Of a stretch of DNA of 64,000 nucleotides, positions 22,474 to 35,350 are shown one piece after another; position 1 is the first letter of the stretch; every line of letters starts with the position of its first letter. Under the pieces are notes generated by a model, which was not told the DNA's origin, made no database searches, and saw nothing but the letters and a program-made list of their open reading frames with translations. This stretch comes from Climacium dendroides (taxonomy: Eukaryota > Streptophyta > Bryopsida > Hypnales > Climaciaceae), in assembly GCA_950106755.1 (NCBI GenBank), contig OX467084.1, positions 4,836,001-4,900,000 of the forward strand. Direction: 5' to 3'. The position numbers and the translations under genes are program-made.

Positions 22474-24984
22474 TTACATTTGAGTTCTCCTTCGAGATCT
22501 CTCCTCCCACAACAAAATAATTGCTTTGTTCACAAGGAACGTTTGCAATGTGAAGAAGTCTTGTGAAAAGAGTTTGACACAAGTGTCAACATGTCCACTT
22601 AGGCGATTTTGAAGTTTGGACTTCATGAAGCTCAAAGTGGAGAATGTATGCTCGTCTGCAACACTGCCCAGGACTACGCAAACGACAACCTCAGCAACTT
22701 TGAAGAACTCTGATAAGCAGTTCACCAAGAGGGCATTTTGGCCAATGTGAAGCCAAAGTTTAGTGAGAGGATTTTCATCCCTCGGTTCAACCATGGCTTC
22801 CTTACTGCGTGACTTCATTGTCAACTTAAACAATGACATCTGCAAAGCCAAGAGCTTGCCATCGATTATCGGATCTACTTGCTGGTCATCAGGCTCATCA
22901 ATTGAACCAAAGTTAACTTTGCGCACAACAGCATAGTGCGCCTGCAAAGTTCTCACATGGAAGGGAAATAAGTCATCACAATTAGGTTGGAGCCAATATT
23001 GTAGGAAAACCACAACTAAAGCGTTCATTAATTCCACCTCTGGAAAACGGACGTTCAATTCAAGAGACAACATCTCCGCAGCATCACAACACTGGCCCTT
23101 GACGAAGGTAATGACTGCCGCAAGATCAGACTTGCTCACCGGTAGTTTTTTCCCGCTTACAAGACAGATCGAATGAGCTGGATACGTGTGTCCACTAATT
23201 CGGAAGAATAGGGTCTCTCCTCCTATGTTTAATTAATGGTCCACTCTTGGATGATGGTGTATGATTGATCATTGACATTGTCATAAAACATTTCAAAATG
23301 ATACTTTTGCCATGCCGTATCCTTGTTAGAATACATCATATACAACTCTCCTTGACAGATTTTAATTGCAGCCACATAATCACTGATGAACACATGGTCA
23401 GATTGTGCAAACTTGATGAGGCTATTAACTGAATCAAGCATAGGCATCAAGAAAGGAAGGCCCAATAGAGTCCCAATATCACAAAGCAGTTCGTAATTGT
23501 GGCGGGCGGTGTTTCTTATAGCTGCCTGCTTAGCCGTCAATTCTAATTGCTTCACCGCTGCATCCTCACATTTTCGCAACCAATGTCTTGTACTCTCCCA
23601 TAACACGCTTGAGTGGTTCCAGTACAGAAATCCATCATGTCTTCACATTGCGGAGCATCCATCGACCCTCTGTTTCCATTACGTCGGCAAGTTTCTAGAA
23701 TACCAAGTGTTGCTTCGAGTTGTGGCTGAAGTAAGCGTACATCGCTTGGCAAAGTGATTCAAGCTTTGCAACAATGGGCAAATTTGAAATGGGTTCCACA
23801 GCAAGATTCGTCCGATGTACCATACAGTGGACACCGAATACAAACGGTGCCATGTGCTGTCGTATTTGGGTCGTTACTTTGTTCTTGGAACTTTGGAAAA
23901 TAGTGACCCCATCCGCCCCAAAGCAAACCAGGCGGCTAGCTATTGTAATTTGGAACAGCCTACTATAATGGTTCACCATTCCCTCTATAGCCTCTCTGAT
24001 CGCTTGAGAGCCATTGTCCTCATGAAGTCTACTCAATGACAACAGAATTGGCACCCTCTTGAAGTCTACGCAAACATATGCATGAATGGACAACCACGAT
24101 TGAGAGTTAATAGTGGTAACTTCATCAGCATTCAATGAAAAGAAGTGGGACTTGGTAATCACCTACCTCGTATGATCAGCCAAGACTTTGGCCAGATGAT
24201 CCTCCATTTCCCAACCCACCGCCATGCTCCAGTGTTTCTTTGGGAAGTCATGAACATCCAACAATTCAAACAACTCCCGCATGTGCTCATATTTAGACAA
24301 GGTTCTATTGTGCATCAACAACCACAAGACAGCTCAAAATTGGACAAACTTCCTCTTCCATTTTTGGACAATTTCCTACGCAACTTGGTGCAATATACTA
24401 TCCTCAGCCTTCCCCAACCTTGCAAAATAAATCTTCTCATTCCTGACATGCACATTGTTGCTCAGAAAGTAAAATTCACCAGCCTTTCCCTGATTGAATG
24501 ATGCGGTGGCCTTCCGTCGACCGCAATGCTTCCATAGAGAGTCAAATTTCGGGACAAGTAGTTTCTTGCCTTCTACCTCCGAGCACACCTTACAGCGGAC
24601 TTGGCGAATTTTGCCGTCTGCTCCCAGAACACTCTCGGTCCAAGGGAGGCGTATAGCCCACGAATCATGCCACTGCCGATTGCTCTTGTAACTCAAGTGA
24701 CGAGCACGAGCAAGATCATGAGACGGAGCAGCTTTCACAAGATCTAAGATAATGACATCGGAAGTTGCGGCCGAAGGGACGACTACTGGCGCATCAATGT
24801 CGTCCAAAACATCTGCTGCTGGGGTACAAACATGCACCGATCCTGTCAATTCAGAAGTATCGGCAGGTGTTACACTACCTCCTTGACTACCAAGATCCTC
24901 CATCTGCGAAACAGCAAGAGAATTGCCATCACAATCGCCCAAATCAGAAGTAATTCTCCCCTCGTATATAAACTTTGCTATCAT
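22474..24984 (-). pseudogene. hAT-type transposase, broken by stops and frameshifts
   Basis: Reads on the - strand in pieces. 24,984-24,376 is an N-terminal part with a zinc-finger-like CKVC...HCGRRKA region. 24,317-23,695 contains FFSLNADEV, CFGADGV and GVHCMVHRTNLAVE, which look like the RNase-H-fold part of the ZNF862-like/hAT group. 23,606-23,229 is helical. 23,139-22,474 ends with the hAT C-terminal dimerisation signature (VLGSVADEHTFSTLSFMKSK). Breaks: in-frame TAG at 24,163-24,165, TAG at 23,695-23,697, TGA at 23,635-23,637 and TGA at 23,566-23,568, plus frame changes near 24,370, 23,600 and 23,200. It cannot make a full transposase as read, unless introns remove the frame changes, and no convincing splice sites were seen. 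Catalytic residues were not all assigned. Confidence 0.8.
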
Positions 24985-25912
24985 GGACTAACGGGGAGCC
25001 ATGGACTCCAGAAAGCACCTAAATACAAAACAGAGCAAGATAATGTGAAGAGAATACAAAACCCTGCACCACGCTTGAAGAAGATGATTACTCATTTGCT
25101 CGAAATTGTCAACAGCCTCTCCAATTTATCTCGAAGTCTCCAGCGTAGTGAAGACATCCACAGCGCAACATGCATGCACCCTAAACTCAGAAGACCACAA
25201 AATCACACCAGAAAAAAAGACATTGCCTAATTCTAACTAGCCAACATTGCACTCCAAGAATTCTTCTAAAACCTGCCTTTGTCATCTACACCTTTGCAAT
25301 GCCATCATTCTACACTAATTTCATCAAGGCGCCAAACACTAAAGAAGTCAGAATTGGATCCCACCCTAATCCCTCACCCAATCTCTGAAAACGGACAAAT
25401 TGTAAAGTCAAGAACGTTAAATGTAAATGCCGGCAGGGGATCAAAAGAGACCAGGGCTGCCTCCTGATTAGCAAACAATTTTAGCATTAAGTGCCTAAAT
25501 TAACCCTAGATTCTCTCAACCTAAGCAACCTACATACAAGCAAACAAAATTACAACATTCAACCTAAACATCTGGCCGCCTCCACTCCAACGACCTAAGC
25601 AAAGTGGCAAATACTCAGGAGAAAATGGGCCCCAGAGCAGTGAATGCTTTGGCGAAGGAGGAGGGAAACTAATGTGCGTGGCGAGCCTCCAATGAAATCA
25701 CAGGAGTCACAGGCGACAACTTGAAATGAAATCCATTGTCTTGCCGACGAGTTGATAGGGGTCAGGGCAGCTGATAAGGCAACTGCTGCCACGTTGCAAG
25801 TCGCTTTCCGGCGAACCCTAAGGGGTAAATCATAAAAAATTTCAGTGGTAAATTTGCCTGATCCTAAATGAAGTAGGCATCAGGCGATTTTTTGCCAATA
25901 AAATATTCACCG
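24985..25912 (-). other. 5' untranslated and subterminal part of the hAT element
   Basis: Moderate-GC sequence between the first transposase frame and the right terminus. No further conserved coding was recognised. A promoter for the - strand transposase would lie here (inference). Confidence 0.45.
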
Positions 25913-26265
25913 CCTTGTGGTCTTCCTAATCTTTTTCTTCAAAGTCATTGCTCCAAATCAAGGCAGTAGCAGACCCTCCATGACTAAAATGGACACCATT
26001 GCCTCTTCTTAAGTCCACTTGACATGAAACTAGTCTTGTTGAAAAGATAACTTGACTACCTACTAGATCGCCAAAATTACTTTCAAAGTCTTTGTTGTTC
26101 TTCTAATCTCTTTTCTCAAAGTTGCTGCTCAAAATCTCGACGGCAATAGACCCTTTGTGACTAAAACAGTCACTACCACCTTGTCCTTGCTCCAAATGAA
26201 GTGATCCTAAGCTCTTTGAAAAGCCAACTTAGATGTGCACCATCACACCAAATTTGAGCTTCAAA

Positions 26266-29200
26266 CTTTTTATACTCTTTTTAATGTTGCCCTCCAAAGT
26301 AATTTCTCGTAATCTAGGCTCCATCTCTTAACTCTAACTTCAATTCAACCTTCTCTATATTCATGACAATGATTGAGCGAAACCTACTTGGCAAATTTTT
26401 TAGGTTGCTACTCATTTCTAACTTGTCCCTAAATCCCTTCTTCATTCTCCTCTCCTAGTGTGTGTTCAAAGCTTTTTCAAAATTCAAGTGCAAAAAAAAA
26501 AAAAAAAAAAAAAAAAAAAGATGCATGGGAGTTAAAAGAGGGAAAGAAAGAGGATTTACAAACCCTACTCTCCTCCATCTACCAAATGCCTTCATCTTCC
26601 ATGATCTTTCTCCTTATCTCCATTTTTCTTAGTTTTGATCTTCATTTCTTCTAATTTTGGTCTTTATTTCTTCTAGTCTTGGTCTTCATTTCTTTTAGTC
26701 TTGGTGTTTTGTTTTGTAATTGCCCTTCCCATTCTCGGTTCACTCCTCATGCTAATTTCTATTCATAGTGTTTTATTTTCTAATTCTACAAAATTTTAGT
26801 TAATGTCTTTTTGATTTTAAAGTCCAATTCTTTCCCTAGGATTTCTTCTTCATTTTTGCAAAATTGCATCTTTAAAAATTCACATTATTATTCTAACATT
26901 TCCATTTCTATCTATTGAAAAATCCACTAATTTATGATTATAGCTTAACTTCATTCAACTAATAATTTCTAACTTGAAATTTCACCTAAGGTGTTTAAAT
27001 TTCCTTAATTCCAATTTGTGAGCCAATATGGTAGCTTACATGTATGCATAAAATAACTTTGCAATCCCCCACAAGATTTGTCCCATTTTCTAACTATCAC
27101 TATTATGTAAAAGGTGTAAGATCATTTAGAGACTTACATATTAGTGCCCTCCATGTACAAGAACATCATGGTATTGTTCAAAACACCCCCTAAGTGCACA
27201 CATATACTTTCCATCACAATTGCAACAATAAGAATATGGCATTTTAGCATGATTAGAGCAAAGCACACAAGCCCTTATAAATTTGAAGATGAAAGGTAAC
27301 AATAACTTTTACTCAATTCTTGAACAATTCTCCTAAGTACTTCACTAGCAATTACTTTAGAAACAAAGTGAGACCTACTACATGGTACATTTTAAATATT
27401 GAAGCTAATAATTTAAAAAATATTCAAGTTACTATAGCATTACTTTTTTGAAGTATATTGTATTAAACCTACTATATAGTACATAATAATGATCCATAGC
27501 ACATAATTTGTAAATCTACCTAAAGGATAGTCTACAAGGGAGGGAAAACATCTGCATGAAGAACTTCCATTTTCTATTTACAAATAGACAAATTAATGAA
27601 CAATGTCTCATTTTGAATTGTTATGTATTTGTTTGCTTCAACTCAAATCTATAGCAAGAGGTTTTCAAAGACGCGTTGTATAAGTTAGGCTTAGCTACTT
27701 ATAGAATTTTTAATTTTTGTGTTTTTTCCTCCTATTGTATATGTATGATTCATTTGTATGAATTATTTGATATATAATGTCAATATATGTATTGTTTGCT
27801 TAGGTTATATTCAACAATAGTTAAAGTGTACATATTGTGCTAATCAACCCAATAACCACATATAAATTTTTGAATTAAAATAGAGACATGTTAAATGCCT
27901 AAAATTTTAGTTTTAACTACATAGGGTGTAGGAAAATGGACAAAAAGTAGAAGTTGAAAAAATAGGGATATATTTATTGTAAAACAATAGCTAAATAGTC
28001 CCCAAAATAAATAAAATTGATGACATTATCACAAAAATTTGCTATTAGATCTAGAATAGTACAATCTTTTGCTATAAAAATGCTTTGTAAGGAGTCTTTA
28101 ATATCCTTAAATACCCTAAATAATAATAAGCTTATCCTAAAATTTCCTATTCCCATATCTCTATCCTTCAATTCCTACTCTGCCCTAAAAATTGCCATAC
28201 CTAACTTTGGTTTGGTATAACATTTGGATAGTAGCTCCAAACAATTTAAAACTTTGCCACAATGTAGATCAACTTTTCAACTATTTACATGCCAAATTTC
28301 ATCACATTTTAAGATATTGTTCAACTTGAATGAACATTTTTCTACTATTGACTTCTTAATGTTTCATTGCCTTTTCAACCTTGTTGTATTTTGGTGCATA
28401 ATTCCAAAATTCTAAATTCATTGAAGCTAAAATTTTGATAAAATTTAGAAGATAAAAGAAGGAAGATACCCCTCAAAGTTTCATTTTTATTACACAAAAT
28501 CTCAATAAGAACGAAGTTCTTCAAAACACCCTCCTTCATTACCTTTGAATCCAAACACCTCCATTTCAAAGCCTCATATTTTTTTCTTTATAATAGATTT
28601 AGATTCAAAACTTAGCATCATAGTAAACCAAATATTCAAAAACTCAAATTCAAAAACTTATATTCATCCAACACTTATCCAAAATACAATACAAAACTCC
28701 CTCACATCAATGTTCCTTTCAATATTAAAACCACAGCAAGTGCACAACTAGCACTCAAAGTGCCTCTTATATCTCCCAACACACCAAAACAAGAGAGAGA
28801 GAAAGAGAGACACCCAAACCTCAAGACAATTAACTACCAACTAATCTTAATCCTAATCCCACTAACCCTAGTATTAACTACTAACAAACCAGTTATCAAC
28901 TAGCTACTACCAAACCAACTAATACAAGCTCAACACTAAGCTTCAAACATTAAGCTCTTAAAACAAACAACTACAAATACTAAATGCATTTTTTCTAATA
29001 AACAAAGATGTCATTCCAAATACTAAATGACCTATATTACGACAATGTTTATATGAATTAAAAGGTATAGTGAAGAATTCGGGATATTTCTTCCTTCCCA
29101 ATTGTGTAGAAAATAGTCACATGCCACATTTAATTACTTCTCAACTATTCAATGAATTATGGACAAAACATCTAGAGATTTTGGAATGTTTTGTATTGAT

Positions 29201-29340
29201 CTCACCATGTTTTGCACAAATTTCTAGATGTTTATATAGGTCTCTAGATGTTTTGTATTGATCTCACCATATTTTGCATAGATCTCTAAATATTTTGTAG
29301 TATCTCCTAATGACCATTATTAATTTCGGACTTTCAAAAG
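26266..29340. other. AT-rich spacer with poly(A) run and a short tandem duplication
   Basis: A 28-nt A tract occupies 26,492-26,519. A tandem repeat of about 68 bp lies at 29,167-29,302 ('gttttgtattgatctcaccat.ttttgca' twice, followed by a partial third copy). 26,625-26,700 has a 20-25-bp repeat of 'cttcatttcttctagtcttggt'. No gene supported. Confidence 0.5.
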
Positions 29341-30300
29341 TCCAAAAGTAGTTAAATGTGACATTCATTTAATTTTGTACAAAATTGTAGATGAGCCTTT
29401 GACCTCTTTGGATTCTCACCCTTATGCATTTGTCCACATACATGACATACAAATTTATGATGGTCATGTCTAATAGAAAAGAAAAACACAATGCGACTAT
29501 TTATAAAACCGATTTTGAAAGCAATACAAAGCGTGCAATTATTCCCCCACATCCACCCTATACATATGCCTCATATACTTATAATGAACTGGAGATGTTT
29601 GGATTTGTTCTTTTATAACAACATTCTTTTGTAGCGTAGTCAATACCAAAAACTCATTTAGATATTGAATTGGTGGCACATGTGTAGAAAGTAGATATAT
29701 TTACCGCCTATCCTTCTAAATGACAGTATTCATATACCTAGACTCACGCATGCGTTATTTTAAAGCCTTTTGGACACTTCTACTATAAGATTTAGTGTCC
29801 TTCAAAACCAAAGGAATGCCCACATGGCATAATGTTTCCATAGTATAAATGTCTTTTTTTTAAAAGCCTTAAAAAAGCCTTTAGAAGTGAAATAGTTGTC
29901 CATCTTAATAAGATGATCTTTTCCTTCATACCTCACCAATAAATTTAGAACCACACCATGGGCCAAATTAAACTACCTCCTTTTATTTGAAGGGTCTACT
30001 TCCACAATTATGACTTTTCCACAAATGGATATATTTTAAAATTTGAAACAACTTTTGATTCTAAGTTGACAAGGCACCAAACCTTTATACCTCGCTTCTA
30101 CAACTTTGGGGGCACATATCAATATGATGCATAGTACAAGCCTTTATACCTCATCAATATCTCACATATAGTGGCATGTTTCCTTAAGTGCCACGCCATT
30201 TTATATAAGTCTTAGATGAAATTTAGCAACCACCTAGCTTACCCTATTTTATCATATTTAGATTTTTTTTTCATGCACATAATTAGCCTAGTTAGTTACA
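29340..30300 (-). pseudogene. Degraded piggyBac-type transposase (DDE_Tnp_1_7-like)
   Basis: Read on the - strand with several frame changes. A segment near 30,110-30,040 reads GIKVWCLVNSESK, matching the 'G(I)K.W.L.D...' block of piggyBac transposases, preceded near 30,170 by an LMRYKG-like element. A segment near 29,960-29,870 reads VVLNLLVRYEGKDHLIKMDN then YFTSKGFF, the hallmark 'V..L......G....DNFFTS..L' block that carries a catalytic Asp. A segment near 29,470-29,360 reads FVCHVCGQMHKGENPKRSKA, a Cys/His-rich C-terminal finger. Frame shifts and stops separate these blocks, so the gene is dead. Terminal repeats and TTAA sites were not located. Confidence 0.7.
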
Positions 30301-33180
30301 TGTAAGCACCTTATCGATGCCTTGAAGCACATTCAATCATGGTCTTGGAGATCACATGACAATGCTAGAATAGAGATTTATTTTTGTACTAATAGTTCTT
30401 TTGGTTTGGTTGATGCTTCATGTCCATGTATAGAAGAATTGCAAAAGGCCCTCAAGCCCTAATGTCTTCCTAATTTTTTCTATCCACAGTATTCCCATAT
30501 TTGTCAACTTCTATGGTATATCAATTAGTCTTCAATGCAAAGCATAGACTATTAAAACCACTTTGAATAATTGCATCATAGTTGACATTTTGTTTCTAAT
30601 CAAATTAAACTGAATTGTTCCAATGAATTTTGTAGACTCTAAATCATATGATAAATGTTGTTGGCTCCAAGTAGTGTCCCAATATATATTTATTACACTA
30701 TTAAGGTCACTAAAACCACCAAGGCCCTTCTAATCATCAACCTTTTCCTCTTCACAACTTTTCCACTCAAACACCAAACTATCACTCTCACTTTGCTACA
30801 TAGAGACTCTACTTTAAACCTTCCGTCATCATCTAAATGCAAGTGCGGGAACTATGGGAATTCCATCAAAGTATTCATTGTTGTCTCAATAAAATTGGGG
30901 TAGATTTGGCCATAGCATTCTTCTACTCCATTAAGTTCTTTGTTTTATTATATTACTCCTATTTTTTTGATATTTTTGCAAAATTGGTTCGATCTTTGGC
31001 CCTTAAAGTTTATCTTCTTCAATATGGTGGAATTCAGGGGATAAGTCCTATTCTCTAGAGTCCAAGAAAAGAATTCAACTTCTCTAGTCCAACATACGAG
31101 ATATTGGAGAATCAATCCCTAGTGCACTGAAACCATCTTCAAGTCCCAAGTGCCCTTGGACCTCAACGGTTTCAAGTCCATCCCCACAACCACTCCACCA
31201 CTTGCATGGATACTCCAATATTATCTTCCCTACTCTTCAATCTCTCCTCTTTAATTCCTTTGTACGCTCCATCTTCTAGCTAACCGACGCCCTTGCAATG
31301 ATGTCTACTTCCCTAAAGAACTTGGCTATCTCTCCAAATGAGCTTGCCCCAACCCTTGACTCTCCCTGTAGCTCAAATGCTTCATCCTCTCCATCAACCA
31401 TGATTGTAGCAAAGTGCCCTCTATGTGAAGTGACAACAAATGCCTTCTCCATCCAAGCCATCTATTGCTCTAAGGTAATTATGTCCCCTCTCATTTTTTG
31501 GTTTTGATCTGTAGTTGTATCCACAAGTGTCATACAATAGTTTCTTAAGTCACCACAAGTCCTCCATAATTCTTTCTTGATCTCCCTCATCTTTATTGTC
31601 TCCAACACTTTCTTCTAAAAAATATTCAAAATTGTACTCTCTTTCCCCCTTCCTTCTACAAAATCTTGTTTATCAACAAATATAGGATTGTAGTTGCCAA
31701 GAATATGTGTGGTGTTTGTAGGCAAATTAGAGTTCACTAGCTTTATTTGAGGTAGTGGTTGTAATGGTAAAGGCTTCCTTGGAGGAGATATTTTCATCTC
31801 AAAGTGTCGATGTTGTCCTTGTGGATGCATGCACTACTCGCAATTGAGAACTATGTTGTGGAGCCTCTAGGTAAGAGCGGGTTGCAAATGAGTGGAATAG
31901 TGAAAACTATAAGTGCAAAAAAAGTACATGAATTTTGTAGAAGCTAGAAAAAAAACCCTCCTAATTATGCAAGTTTAGTCTTCGTAAAAATGTGCAAGGA
32001 GAAAGTATACCCCTTTTCCTTTCTATCTTGGCATGTGGGTCTTCCTTTGTGGCCTTGCTCTTGGACTAAAAATTATGAGAGTGAGATGAGTCCGGCCTTC
32101 CATTGCAAGAAGTAAATGTAGGATGCAAAGGAAATTGATTGAGAAAAGAAGGTACCTAGAAGTAGGCTAGAATTGAAGATGCATTTTTTATGGGTACCAA
32201 ATTTTAGCATACTAATGGATGTTGTGTTGATAGAATTTAGGATATTAGCATTGAAATAGTGAATGCAAGTGTAAGTGGTAGGTGCTAATTGGAATGAAGG
32301 ATTTAATTCTATGCAATAATCACTTCATAGCTTCTATTTGTGGCCTCCAGCGAACATTCATTAGGGCATCTGCAATGCATACTTGGCATACAAGCCTTGT
32401 AACAACAAAACGGCGGGCCATTCCACGAGGATGTGGAAGTATCGGGTTTTTAAAAAAAAAAAATTGATCCAATGCAAAGCTAGCAATCCAAACTTCAAAT
32501 TGTTTTTTTTGTATTAAAAAGAAAAAAAAACTTTTCATAGAAACAAAGGAAGGGTGAATTAATTAGCATACCTACCAATAAGGTCATTGTTATATTGAGA
32601 CTTTTTGCAGATTTTGAGACAGAATGCTAGATATTATAAATTCATTTACAAAAATAATAATAGAAATCAAGAATAAATAATATTCAAATAGTGATTCTAA
32701 AATGAAATTCTAAAAGTCGGTGTTGTTACTTATTTATAAAAAACTAGCGGTTGGTACTTGCTATGCTACTCATTCACCATTAGAATTTTTATGTATTAGA
32801 TAGAATGCAAAGCAAGAATTCCAATAAATCTTTAGATAAAAATTACTAAAATCTTCATATAGTTTTTTTTAATAAATAAGCATATAATGAAATAAACAAT
32901 AGAAATTTAATGAATGATGAATATGGTAAAAGATACACATACATTAGAATGCATTAAAAATTTGACTCAATTGTTACAAATAACGGCAACCCAAATAGAA
33001 GAATCTGAAGGAAAAACTTGTAAATCTCAAAACCTTTGTGAACAATTTAATTGTTGTGAAATTCAAAATTGGTTCAATCTAATAAATTTCTCAAATCATT
33101 TGGTAGTAGCAATAGAAATTGAAATTAGAAGCTCAAAGCTCACAAAAGCACAAAATCATAGAAATGCAAAAGAAGTATAA
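30301..33180. other. AT-rich spacer, one GC-moderate patch
   Basis: The patch 31,060-31,480 is less AT-rich and has a 61-codon - strand frame and a 69-codon + strand frame, neither recognised. The sequence could be a transposon relic. The first few hundred bases may include the N-terminal remains of the piggyBac gene. Confidence 0.4.
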
Positions 33181-33220
33181 AGCCAAGACAAGCAATGGAT
33201 TTGCAACTACTATATTATTT

Positions 33221-33503
33221 CTATAATATCACCTTTTGTAAAAAGTGATATTACAGAGGTGATTGTGAATTGCTACTCTATTTCTGTAATATCACATTGT
33301 GTGAAAATACGATTTCTATGTATGCATGATTGAATTATTTTTACAAAATATTTAAAATAATTATTTTAAAGACTTGTTGAAATCATTATCAGGCATTCTA
33401 TTCAAATATATCAAAGTTTTACTAATATGTGATACAATGAATGCATAGCATAGCAAGCATGAGCCCCTAGTATTAATGGTAGCATTTGTGATATTACAGA
33501 GGG
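33221..33503. mobile_element. Possible small inverted-repeat element(s) with CTGTAATATCAC ends
   Basis: CTATAATATCACC at about 33,221 pairs with GTGATATTACAG at about 33,245. TTTCTGTAATATCACA at about 33,286 pairs with TGTGATATTACAGAGG at about 33,488. The outer pair would define a MITE-like unit of about 215 bp, and the inner pair a hairpin or a shorter relative. No target duplication was established. Confidence 0.4.
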
Positions 33504-35350
33504 ACTTATGATTTTAGTAGTATGAATACTAATAAAGAGGTAAAGCGGTTTATCTTCAAGTCAAAAATAAAAATGAGACTACGAAAAGTCTCAATATAAT
33601 GAATATGGCCTTCAATGCTTAAAAAATGTTGACAATAATGTTTACTCTTATATGGGCCAACTTGTAGGCCCTTCATATTGTCAAAATTAGTTGATCCCGG
33701 GTGGTCACATATTGAGGCTGTGGAATTGGAGTTCTCAATAACGGTTGCATTAGAGCACAATTTTAATTAAAAATAAATTTGAACCCGGCACAATGTCAAT
33801 ACTTTTTGGGATATTGGATGCATTGTAGATGCTTTCATTATTTATTTATTCTCAATGTTATGGAGGATTTTTTGTGTTTGAATATACTATAGATGTCGGT
33901 TCTTGTATTAGTTGTATTGAATGATTGAGTATAAGTGTGTATTCCATTGCTATTTAGAAAATGGGGCTTCACTTTGAGCAATGAAGACTTCATTGCATCT
34001 AATTTAGACCTCTCAATTTGAATTCAAAATTTTTTTAGGTTGTAGTGGAGGTTGTCATAGTTGATATGGATGTGGCATTAAATGAATGAGTGTAGGAGTG
34101 TATACTCGTAGGTAATAGAAAAGTGGAATTTCAATTTGGATATAAGAACTTTAATGCTTTTAATTATGACTTTGAACATACATTATTAGTTTTTTTTAGG
34201 TGAAACTAGGTTATTTTTGAAAGTTTTGGTTCATGTTGTGATTATATAAATAATTTTATAATTAGATTGATCCAACTTAATAGGCTTTATTTTTTAGTAA
34301 CCTTGCAAAATTTGCAATCAAATCACGTATTTTTTTGAGTAATTGTAGCACCTCCTCAACCCCCCCTTGGAGGCAGCCTAGCTATGACTGTAGCAAAACA
34401 ACAAATTGCTAGCTATATCCTTTCAAATCCTCCAAAAACCTCAAGCTCCCCTCTCCTTGAACTTCCCCCACAAGACTCTAATCTTCAATGTCCAACACCA
34501 CTATTGCCAAGCACATATTTATTTTGTTGACCTACCTTGTAATTGCTCAACCTTGTATCCAACCTATCCAAATTTTTTTGGGAAAATATCTTTCAATCTA
34601 GCCATTAGATTGCTAATTTGGAAGGCAACAATTGAGGTGGCTTGTTGGAAATCTACCATGTGCCAAAAATTCAAAAACATATTAAGAAAAGTCATCATAT
34701 GACCCTATCCAAGTTTTTAAGTATCCATTGAACAAACACTTGGTCCTTTAGGAGTTAAAATAGCTATATCCACCTTCAATCTGAGTTTTAACTGTAATGG
34801 ATCATAGTTTTCAAAGATGTACCTAAAAACACTTTGGCACACGAGGTGAGATGGAAAATTGCACACTTTTCTTTTTGCAATCATCCATATAAATTACGTA
34901 CAAAACTTTTGTCTTTTTAACATATAACGCAAAACTATAACCAACAAGCCAACCTCTTGGAGATTTGGGACTTAAAATAGGACAAAAAGTTTTTTGCAAT
35001 ATGATATTTTTCTCATATATTTAGTTCTTTAGGAGGTTAGTTAAATTTTGATTTTTTAAAGATGAAGAAGTACAATTGTAATTAAAATCTTTTCTTGTAA
35101 TTGGATTTAAAAAAATCATAAACAAGTCTAAAATAGATTTGAATTTGCGCAAAAATCTGGCATACAACCTTAACTTCTAATGGACCAAACATTTTTTTCT
35201 TCACAACTTTAATTTTTTATGCATTTGATCCAGAATGAGGTTTCTATACATTCAAGAATAATAAGATACTTTGAAACCTATTTTATGAGTGATAGTGATT
35301 AAATATTTTTCTAGAGTCAAAAAAATTATTAGTGACAAAATTCTAGTGAC
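33504..35350. other. AT-rich spacer with one repeat-family terminus
   Basis: 34,725-34,757 (GAACAAACACTTGGTCCTTTAGGAGTTAA) matches the end of the TTAACCCCTAAAGG family, and particularly the fragment ending at 19,635. The body of that copy is not recognisable. Nothing else is supported. Confidence 0.5.

Larger units (their letters stand above)
22107..25912 (-). mobile_element. hAT-superfamily DNA transposon, 3.8 kb, with 8-bp target duplication
   Basis: Flanked by exact 8-bp direct repeats CCTTGTGG at 22,099-22,106 and 25,913-25,920. The left terminus is CAGTGAATATTTTA and the right terminus, reverse complemented, is CGGTGAATATTTTA: 14-bp inverted repeats with one mismatch. The 8-bp duplication and CA(G)TG-like ends are hallmarks of hAT elements. 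The internal - strand frames encode a hAT-like transposase with a BED/TTF-like finger and a C-terminal dimerisation region, now interrupted. Empty-site evidence comes from the adjacent tandem unit. Confidence 0.92.
22001..26265 (+). repeat. 176-bp tandem repeat, first unit split by the hAT insertion
   Basis: Unit 1 is 22,001-22,106 continuing at 25,921-25,990. Unit 2 is about 25,991-26,170. Unit 3 is a partial copy at about 26,171-26,265. Aligned landmarks: 'ccaattggcatgagtgtaggcttg' versus 'ccacttgacatgaaactagtcttg'; 'acttgactaagaacgaatcc' versus 'acttgactacctactagatc'; and, after the insertion, 'cttcctaatctttttcttcaaagt' versus 'cttctaatctcttttctcaaagt'. Removing the hAT and one target copy restores a spacing of about 176 bp. 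Confidence 0.75.

Noticed and set aside
31276..31507. Opposed short frames at 31.3-31.5 kb as a possible retrotransposon gag
   Set aside because: No zinc knuckle, protease or reverse transcriptase sequence nearby; cannot be supported.
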